Assembly (NCBI RefSeq): GCF_900142015.1
Contig: NZ_FQZN01000046.1
Span: 1-36,199, forward strand
Length of the DNA stretch: 36,199 nucleotides
Origin: Bacteroides stercorirosoris
GTDB lineage: Bacteria; Bacteroidota; Bacteroidia; Bacteroidales; Bacteroidaceae
Reading direction: 5' to 3'
This document shows, in pieces, positions 31,181-36,199 of this stretch. A model generated the notes under the pieces. That model did not search any database. It was not told the origin of the DNA and saw nothing but the letters and a program-made list of their open reading frames with translations. Both the position numbers and the translations under genes were made by a program. The stretch's first letter is position 1, and each line of letters begins with the position of its first letter.

Positions 31181-31190
31181 TGTATCTTTG
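31161..31190 (+). promoter_or_regulatory. Promoter of kdgK-eda
   Basis: TTTG at 31161-31164 and TATCTTTG at 31183-31190 are spaced 18 bp, matching the Bacteroidales -33/-7 layout. The transcript would have a leader of about 130 nt before the kdgK ATG. Confidence 0.75.
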
Positions 31191-31329
31191 TGCCCGCACA
31201 CGAAAGCTATGGAGAACAAACCGCTTTTTGCTGTACTCTTCATGGAATCAGGTGTTTAATCGCGTTTTTGCCCTTAAAATGATAAATTGAAACTTATAAA
31301 TTAATCACATATAAAAAATAAATAAGATT

Positions 31330-32355
31330 ATGGGAAAGAAAGTCGTTACATTAGGCGAGATCATGTTGAGACTGTCCACTCCGGGAAACACTCGTTTCGT
31401 TCAGTCTGATTCTTTTGATGTAGTATATGGTGGTGGTGAAGCAAATGTTGCTGTCAGCTGTGCTAACTACGGACATGATGCTTACTTTGTGACTAAATTG
31501 CCGAAACACGAAATCGGTCAATCAGCTGTGAACGCACTGCGTAAATATGGTGTAAAGACAGACTTCATTGCCCGTGGTGGTGACCGCGTAGGTATCTACT
31601 ACCTCGAAACCGGTGCTTCCATGCGTCCCAGCAAGGTAATTTACGACCGCGCACATTCTGCCATCGCTGAAGCTGATGCCGCAGACTTCGATTTCGATGC
31701 AATCATGGAAGGTGCCGACTGGTTCCACTGGTCAGGTATTACTCCCGCCATCTCCGACAAAGCTGCCGAACTGACTAAACTGGCTTGTGAAGCTGCAAAA
31801 CGTCACGGCGTTACGGTATCCGTCGATCTTAACTTCCGTAAGAAACTCTGGACGAAAGAGAAAGCTCAGTCTATCATGAAGCCTTTGATGCAATACGTAG
31901 ACGTTTGTATCGGTAACGAAGAAGATGCTGAACTCTGTCTGGGCTTCAAACCCGATGCTGACGTAGAGGGTGGAAAGACTGATGCTGAAGGCTACAAGGG
32001 CATCTTCAAGGCAATGGCTAAGGAATTCGGCTTTAAATATGTTATCTCTACTTTGCGTGAATCATTCTCTGCAAGCCACAACGGCTGGAAAGCAATGATC
32101 TATAACGGCGAAGAGTTCTACGAATCAAAACGCTATGACATCAACCCGATTATCGACCGTGTAGGTGGCGGTGACTCTTTCTCCGGTGGTATTATCCACG
32201 GATTGCTGACGAAGCCCAATCAGGGTGCGGCCCTTGAATTTGCAGTAGCCGCTTCTGCATTGAAGCACACCATCAATGGCGACTTCAATCTGGTATCGGC
32301 AGAAGAAGTGGAAGCATTGGCCGGTGGTGATGCAAGCGGACGTGTACAGAGATAA
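31330..32355 (+). CDS. kdgK: 2-keto-3-deoxygluconate kinase (PfkB family)
   Basis: Sugar kinase phosphorylating 2-keto-3-deoxygluconate to KDPG, 341 aa. PfkB signatures are intact: GGGEANVAVSCANYG near residue 34, and the ATP/anion-hole motif VGGGDSFSGG with the catalytic base Asp282. The substrate is inferred from neighbours: uxaA makes keto-deoxygluconate and eda, directly downstream, cleaves KDPG. It is the first gene of the plus-strand arm. The gap to eda (193 bp) holds a large inverted repeat. Confidence 0.9.
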   Translation: MGKKVVTLGEIMLRLSTPGNTRFVQSDSFDVVYGGGEANVAVSCANYGHDAYFVTKLPKHEIGQSAVNALRKYGVKTDFIARGGDRVGIYYLETGASMRPSKVIYDRAHSAIAEADAADFDFDAIMEGADWFHWSGITPAISDKAAELTKLACEAAKRHGVTVSVDLNFRKKLWTKEKAQSIMKPLMQYVDVCIGNEEDAELCLGFKPDADVEGGKTDAEGYKGIFKAMAKEFGFKYVISTLRESFSASHNGWKAMIYNGEEFYESKRYDINPIIDRVGGGDSFSGGIIHGLLTKPNQGAALEFAVAASALKHTINGDFNLVSAEEVEALAGGDASGRVQR

Positions 32356-32356
32356 A

Positions 32357-32545
32357 TTTATTTACTATTGGACTATTTACAATTTACTATTTAGTTGCTG
32401 TCTGATTTATATCGGGAAAATGAGGAACTTCTGAAGATAATAATCAGTTCGATAACCACTATGAAGGCAAGGATGAATAAATAGTTCAATAGTACAAAGC
32501 AAAACATTTAAATAGTAAATAGTAAATCGTTAAATAGTAAATAAA
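32357..32545. repeat. Large inverted repeat between kdgK and eda
   Basis: A 37-bp arm right after the kdgK stop (32357-32393) is inverted-complementary to 32509-32545 with about five mismatches, both built on AATAGTAAAT units. A further partial copy (TAAATAGTTCAATAGTA near 32477-32493) could pair with the left arm instead. The right arm ends 3 bp before the eda ATG, so folding would put the eda start region next to a long stem. It could be a processing or attenuation structure, or a dispersed repeat. Confidence 0.7.
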
Positions 32546-32548
32546 AAT

Positions 32549-33217
32549 ATGGCTAAGTTTGATAAAATAGCAGTATTAAATAAGATCGGTTCTACCGGAA
32601 TGGTGCCCGTCTTCTATCATAAGGATGCAGAAGTAGCGAAGAAGGTAGTGAAAGCTTGTTATGAGGGTGGTGTTCGTGCGTTCGAATTTACTAACCGCGG
32701 TGACTTTGCTCACGAAGTATTTGCTGAAGTTGTGAAGTTTGCGGCAAAAGAATGTCCGGAGATGGCGATGGGCGTAGGCTCTATTGTTGATCCTGCAACG
32801 GCTGCCCTTTATTTGCAGTTGGGCGCCAACTTCGTTGTAGGTCCGTTGTTCAATCCTGAGATTGCCAAGATCTGCAACCGTCGTCTGGTTGCCTACACTC
32901 CGGGATGCGGAAGCGTTTCAGAAGTGGGTTTCGCTCAGGAAGCAGGCTGCGACCTTTGCAAGATATTCCCGGGTGACGTTCTTGGTGCAAAGCTTGTAAA
33001 AGGTCTGTTGGCTCCGATGCCTTGGTCTAAGCTGATGGTAACCGGTGGGGTAGAACCTACTCAGGAAAACCTGACTTCATGGATCAAAGCCGGTGTGTTC
33101 TGCGTAGGTATGGGTTCAAAACTCTTCCCGAACGATAAAGTTGCTGCGGAAGACTGGACTTATGTTACGGAAAAATGTAAAGAAGCACTGGCTTATATCG
33201 CAGAAGCAAGAAAATAA
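32549..33217 (+). CDS. eda: KDPG / 4-hydroxy-2-oxoglutarate aldolase
   Basis: Aldolase splitting 2-keto-3-deoxy-6-phosphogluconate to pyruvate and glyceraldehyde-3-phosphate, 222 aa. The Schiff-base lysine is Lys138 in DLCKIFPGD. Glu46 and Arg50 in AFEFTNRGD correspond to the catalytic Glu45 and Arg49 of E. coli Eda, and LMVTGGVEP forms the phosphate loop. It completes the pathway begun by uxaA and kdgK. It may also serve other KDPG sources. A terminator follows. Confidence 0.93.
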   Translation: MAKFDKIAVLNKIGSTGMVPVFYHKDAEVAKKVVKACYEGGVRAFEFTNRGDFAHEVFAEVVKFAAKECPEMAMGVGSIVDPATAALYLQLGANFVVGPLFNPEIAKICNRRLVAYTPGCGSVSEVGFAQEAGCDLCKIFPGDVLGAKLVKGLLAPMPWSKLMVTGGVEPTQENLTSWIKAGVFCVGMGSKLFPNDKVAAEDWTYVTEKCKEALAYIAEARK

Positions 33218-33253
33218 GAAATTTCATTTTGTTTAAAGGTGTTTAAAGGGGAC

Positions 33254-33300
33254 AACCATTGGAGTTGGCAGGTCAATGCCACTCCAGTGGTTTGTTTTTT
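33254..33300 (+). terminator. Terminator of kdgK-eda
   Basis: AACCATTGGAGTTGGCA pairs imperfectly with TGCCACTCCAGTGGTT around GGTCAA, followed by TTGTTTTTTT; about 37 bp after the eda stop. Confidence 0.85.
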
Positions 33301-33473
33301 TATGTATAAGCATAATTTTTTTTTGTGACTAATAGCTGCGGATTCATTTGTTTCTTTATTCTTTTATCAGATAAACTTCAATCTAACCCTCTCTTTATCT
33401 AATAAACTTGTATATTCTATACTTTTTGCGACTTCAATTACTTGTGTATATTATTATTTTATTTTTGGAAAAC

Positions 33474-33505
33474 TTGTAGATATTGTCGTTTTTTGCCTAT
33501 ATTTG
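33474..33505 (+). promoter_or_regulatory. Predicted promoter of the LruC-domain gene
   Basis: TTG (33474-33476) and TATATTTG (33498-33505) are spaced 21 bp. The ATG at 33550 follows 44 bp later. The upstream TTTTTGGAAAACTT string (33463-33476) also occurs upstream of nrdD (20136-20149). Confidence 0.65.
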
Positions 33506-33549
33506 CAACGGACTTAACGTTTATAGAATTACAATTTAAAATAGAATAT

Positions 33550-35457
33550 ATGAAACAGCGAAAAATCAAACAGCTTGTATTTGTGTTATCCATTTCTGCA
33601 CTGACACTAAATAGTTGCACAGACAAAGATGTATATCAGGGGGAGCATAAAAATGAGCCTTTGAAGCCGACGGAGGTTTTTGACTTTAACTTAACTAAAG
33701 ATGTTGAGATGAGTGTGGATTATGGCTTTACGAATGATTATTATATCATTTTTGAGCTCTACGATCAAAATCCGATGAAAGAAGTGGATGGTTCCTGGAT
33801 AAAGGATGAAGAACTCGATCCTATTTTTGCCGCTGCCACTGATAAGCAAGGAAAATATGCAGATACGGCAACTCTTTCTGCTGCTCTTACGGAAGTATGG
33901 CTTTACAGCGATTATATGGGGGCTGTGTCACCGGTAAAATTGACTGTTTCGGATAGTGGAATAGACTTTAACCAGGCAAAATATATTGCTGCATTGCAGA
34001 CAAAGACAAGAGGAGTGACGTCCAACGGGCATAATTATGTGGATGATTGGACTATTTTGCCGGGAGTTGACTGGGATCAATACGGATATCCGTCCAATAT
34101 AGAGACTGAATTAAGCTTACCATCGGCCGAGGTGTTGTATAGCATTAGAGGAACATATACAAAAAATGGTAATTACTCTATTACGACAGCTTATCCTGAT
34201 TGGTTTAATAATAATGCTACTTCTGAAATTAAGATTACTAAAGCTACTGAATTGAGCCTTGTATTTGTTAATAGTAGTGCAGGCTGGAATAATACTGTGG
34301 GTTACTTTACTTATCCTACCGGCACTATTCCAACAGCCGATAAAGTAAAAAGAATAGTTGCGTTTCCCAATGCTTCGCCCATTTCTAAAGTTTCTAATGG
34401 TCAACGTGTGGGTTCACTGTTATGTGGTCATGCCGTAAAATTGAAGTACTGGAATGAAGAAACTCAGCAATATGAAGATAAATTTCCGGCAGGTGTTACT
34501 GTTGGATGGTGTTTGGAAGGACAGGGCTTTTATGAAGGTGATCTTGTGAAGAGGTATACCACTCGTTATTCATATAGTTCAATGAATTCCGATAATAAGC
34601 AGCGTGTAGTAGCTTTGCGTCATGGAAGTGCGAACCAAATTGTTGCTATTGGCTTTGAGGATAATGTAGATTATGACTATTGTGATGCCACTTTTTATTT
34701 AAAGATAGCGGAATCGGATGCTATTGATACCGAAAGCCCTGAATTGCCACCTGTTGAGCCTCCCACCAATGTTACCACCACCACCAAGGGTACTTTGGCT
34801 TATGAAGATCAGTGGCCTTCTGAAGGTGATTATGATATGAACGATGTGATGATGACTTATAAATCTACTGTTTATAAGAAAACTCAGACCAATAAAATTT
34901 ATAAAATAGTGGATGAGTTCACTCCTATTCATAATGGAGGTACTTATACTTGTGGGTTTGGATATCAGCTCCATACTCTTAATCCGGGGCAGATGAAGAG
35001 TATTAAGGTGACCGGTCCTGAAGGATGGAAAGTGGAAACGGAACAATCTCATCCTACCATTATCTTGTTTGATAATATCAAGAATGTTCTAAATAAGAAG
35101 TATACTGTTACCATTGAACTGGATGATGTTGAGAATGTAACTCCTCCTTATAATCCGTTCATATTTGTCAATAGCAGGAACCACGAAGTGCACTTGGTGA
35201 ATTATCCCCCTACGGACGAAGCTGATATGGGACTTTTCAATACACAGGATGATGTGTCGAATGTAGGTGGTGGAGTTTATTATATCGCACGTTACAATGG
35301 AGAAGTTGAACTTATGCCGTATGGTATTAATCTTCCTACTCTTGAATTTGAAGTACCTGCAGAAAATGTGAAGATATATGATACCTATCCGGGTTTCATC
35401 GATTGGGTAAAATCGAAAGGTGATTCAAATCAAAATTGGTATGTAAAGAAAAAATAA
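33550..35457 (+). CDS. LruC-domain lipoprotein (DUF4842-like)
   Basis: Cell-envelope lipoprotein of 635 aa. The start at the ATG at 33550 gives MKQRKIKQLVFVLSISALTL followed by NSCTD with lipidated Cys23; an upstream in-frame ATG (33442) would bury this signal and precedes the promoter. Residues about 40-395 are a large beta-rich region (GYFTYPTGTIPTADKVKRI). A Pro/Thr linker (about 396-410, ELPPVEPPTNVTTTT) leads to a C-terminal domain with the LruC signature AYEDQWPSEGDYDMNDVMMTYKS. Surface exposure is likely. Base use is A+T-richer than in the metabolic genes upstream. Function is unknown. Monocistronic with a strong terminator. Confidence 0.85.
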   Translation: MKQRKIKQLVFVLSISALTLNSCTDKDVYQGEHKNEPLKPTEVFDFNLTKDVEMSVDYGFTNDYYIIFELYDQNPMKEVDGSWIKDEELDPIFAAATDKQGKYADTATLSAALTEVWLYSDYMGAVSPVKLTVSDSGIDFNQAKYIAALQTKTRGVTSNGHNYVDDWTILPGVDWDQYGYPSNIETELSLPSAEVLYSIRGTYTKNGNYSITTAYPDWFNNNATSEIKITKATELSLVFVNSSAGWNNTVGYFTYPTGTIPTADKVKRIVAFPNASPISKVSNGQRVGSLLCGHAVKLKYWNEETQQYEDKFPAGVTVGWCLEGQGFYEGDLVKRYTTRYSYSSMNSDNKQRVVALRHGSANQIVAIGFEDNVDYDYCDATFYLKIAESDAIDTESPELPPVEPPTNVTTTTKGTLAYEDQWPSEGDYDMNDVMMTYKSTVYKKTQTNKIYKIVDEFTPIHNGGTYTCGFGYQLHTLNPGQMKSIKVTGPEGWKVETEQSHPTIILFDNIKNVLNKKYTVTIELDDVENVTPPYNPFIFVNSRNHEVHLVNYPPTDEADMGLFNTQDDVSNVGGGVYYIARYNGEVELMPYGINLPTLEFEVPAENVKIYDTYPGFIDWVKSKGDSNQNWYVKKK

Positions 35458-35478
35458 CTAAACACTTTTTCGATAGAG

Positions 35479-35521
35479 AAAGAGTTTTATCTATGCTTTG
35501 TCATAGATGAAACTCTTTTTT
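35479..35521 (+). terminator. Terminator of the LruC-domain gene
   Basis: AAAGAGTTTTATCTATG (35479-35495) pairs with CATAGATGAAACTCTTT (35502-35518) around CTTTGT, and T continues to 35521. A 17-bp stem makes this one of the strongest hairpins in the window. Confidence 0.9.
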
Positions 35522-35676
35522 ATACTTTTGTTTAGTCAATGTCAATCAATCGAAAAATACTATTTATGGAAACGCTGACAGATGGCTTCAAACTCGTTCT
35601 GAAACAATAGAAACCGTAAACGAAACTAGATAAATTTAAAAAGATGTTATAAAACATGTCGTTTCGTATGTAACTG

Positions 35677-35707
35677 TTTGCGAGCACGGAAAATCTTCTT
35701 ACCTTTG
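35677..35707 (+). promoter_or_regulatory. Strong Bacteroidales promoter without a following gene
   Basis: TTTG (35677-35680) and TACCTTTG (35700-35707) are separated by exactly 19 bp, the best match to the -33/-7 consensus in the window. No ORF of useful size begins downstream for at least 300 bp. Confidence 0.75.
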
Positions 35708-35713
35708 TATCGC

Positions 35714-36017
35714 AGTTGAGAAACTGCTCATGATTTTGACTTTTAAATAAATTAGTTTTTGGTTTTCAATAAAGGAATTAGTTAGGTAAAAAGATTAGTT
35801 AATAGTTTTTCATAGGCTAGAATTTGGATTAAGGAATTTAGGTAATTAGTTATAGAAAAGGTAAAGAAGAAGATTGTGTTTTTATAGGTAGTTGAATTTT
35901 TAGGTAAAAAGAAGATTGATTTTTAGGTAACAAGTTTTAGATGCAGTTAAAAGAAAAGCCTCTATGGCTTTTCTTACAGAGGCGAGAGGTTCGTGAGAGC
36001 TTGCTCGTTTTTTTGTT
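35714..36017 (+). ncRNA. Candidate small RNA or long leader
   Basis: A promoter-driven region of about 300 nt without a credible ORF. It starts with a small hairpin (GCAGTT-GAGA-AACTGC, near 35712-35727). It is rich in A, G and T and holds several copies of TTAGGTAA or TAGGTA (for example 35780s, 35850s, 35885-35930). A short stem (AAAAGCC...GGCTTTT) near 35953-35974 and a weak hairpin with seven Ts (GTGAGAGCTTGCTC, ending near 36017) follow. It may be a free sRNA or the leader of a gene beyond the window. No known RNA family was recognised. Confidence 0.5.
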
Positions 36018-36039
36018 ATATACTTCTCTTTCTACAACT

Positions 36040-36073
36040 TTTGTTCGGTTTTTATTTCTTTTGATTATCTTTG
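36040..36073 (+). promoter_or_regulatory. Possible promoter near the window end
   Basis: TTTG (36040-36043) and TATCTTTG (36066-36073), spacing 22 bp. It may belong to a gene beyond the window or predate the suspected IS end at 36104. Confidence 0.5.
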
Positions 36074-36103
36074 TTGCAATTGTATTCAAATGAATACTTT
36101 AAA

Positions 36104-36199
36104 GGGGTCAGTCCGAAAACCCTGTGGGTATGTTAAATTTACGCTGTCAGTTTGCATAATCTAAAAATAAAGAATGGTATATCTCCGACTCCCCTAAAC
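36104..36199 (+). mobile_element. Possible end of a second ISAon1-like element (partial)
   Basis: The string starting GGGGTCAGTCCGAAAAC at 36104 lines up with the right end of the first IS read inward (GGGCTCAGTTTGAAAAC) at about 18 of 26 positions. Both continue with TAT and GTTAAA. In the first IS the N-terminal transposase ORF starts about 27 bp inside this point; here no clear start is reached before the window ends. The similarity is by eye only and the rest of any element lies outside the window. Confidence 0.45.

Noticed and set aside
33442..33549. N-terminal extension of the LruC-domain lipoprotein
   Set aside because: The upstream ATG precedes the predicted promoter, and the real signal peptide with its lipobox begins at 33550.
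35714..36017. tmRNA, RNase P RNA or 6S RNA
   Set aside because: None of the conserved sequences of these RNAs was recognised, so only a generic small-RNA candidate is reported.
36091..36163. Small plus-strand ORF beginning MNTLKGSVRK
   Set aside because: It is only about 24 codons long and overlaps the suspected IS end; nothing supports translation.

Overview
The window looks like the chromosome of a Bacteroides-type bacterium (Bacteroidota). Most intergenic regions carry the Bacteroidales promoter -7 element TAnnTTTG (as TACCTTTG, TATCTTTG and similar). Recognisable Shine-Dalgarno sequences are scarce, several products are lipoproteins of Bacteroides type, and the V/A-type ATPase operon has the Bacteroides gene order. 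Nothing identifies the species.

Layout. Bases 1-67 hold the 3' end of a 5S rRNA gene and its terminator. An apparently complete ISAon1/ISL3-like insertion sequence follows (95-1551), with inverted ends and a 6-bp target duplication. A seven-gene V/A-type ATPase operon (1897-9367; E, DUF2764, A, B, D, I, K) ends in a terminator. Then come a GT3 glycogen synthase and a GT35 alpha-glucan phosphorylase (9707-13972) and a 2,3-BPG-dependent phosphoglycerate mutase (14263-15006). On the minus strand lie a split ThrE/YjjP-YjjB-type exporter with a DUF6064 membrane protein (15168-17179), anaerobic ribonucleotide reductase NrdD/NrdG (17281-20060), a TlpA-like thioredoxin lipoprotein (20368-21462) and ribosomal protein S16 (21671-22225). 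On the plus strand are a TPR/helix-turn-helix membrane lipoprotein, a MORN-like repeat protein and a YiiG-like lipoprotein (22399-26261). An RRM RNA-binding protein and an NhaC-type antiporter follow on the minus strand. The last large block is a hexuronate locus: lacI-uxaA on the minus strand, divergent from kdgK-eda on the plus strand, around a shared operator-like palindrome (31155-31180). The window closes with a LruC-domain lipoprotein, a promoter-driven region with no gene that may be a small RNA, and a sequence that resembles the end of a second IS of the same type.

How the genes fit together. The ATPase K subunit keeps all the Na+ ligand positions known from Enterococcus hirae NtpK, so this ATPase may be Na+-coupled; an NhaC-type antiporter is encoded about 17 kb away. 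Glycogen synthase and phosphorylase make and break storage glucan, and phosphoglycerate mutase serves lower glycolysis. UxaA, KdgK and Eda turn altronate into pyruvate and glyceraldehyde-3-phosphate, as expected for growth on pectin-derived uronates, with the LacI-type protein as the likely regulator. NrdD/NrdG supply deoxynucleotides without oxygen.

The least explained signals lie outside the genes: two arrays of degenerate tandem repeats, unrelated in sequence but both with a 22-bp unit (9460-9569 and 14051-14204); several large inverted repeats; and the untranslated region at 35700-36017.
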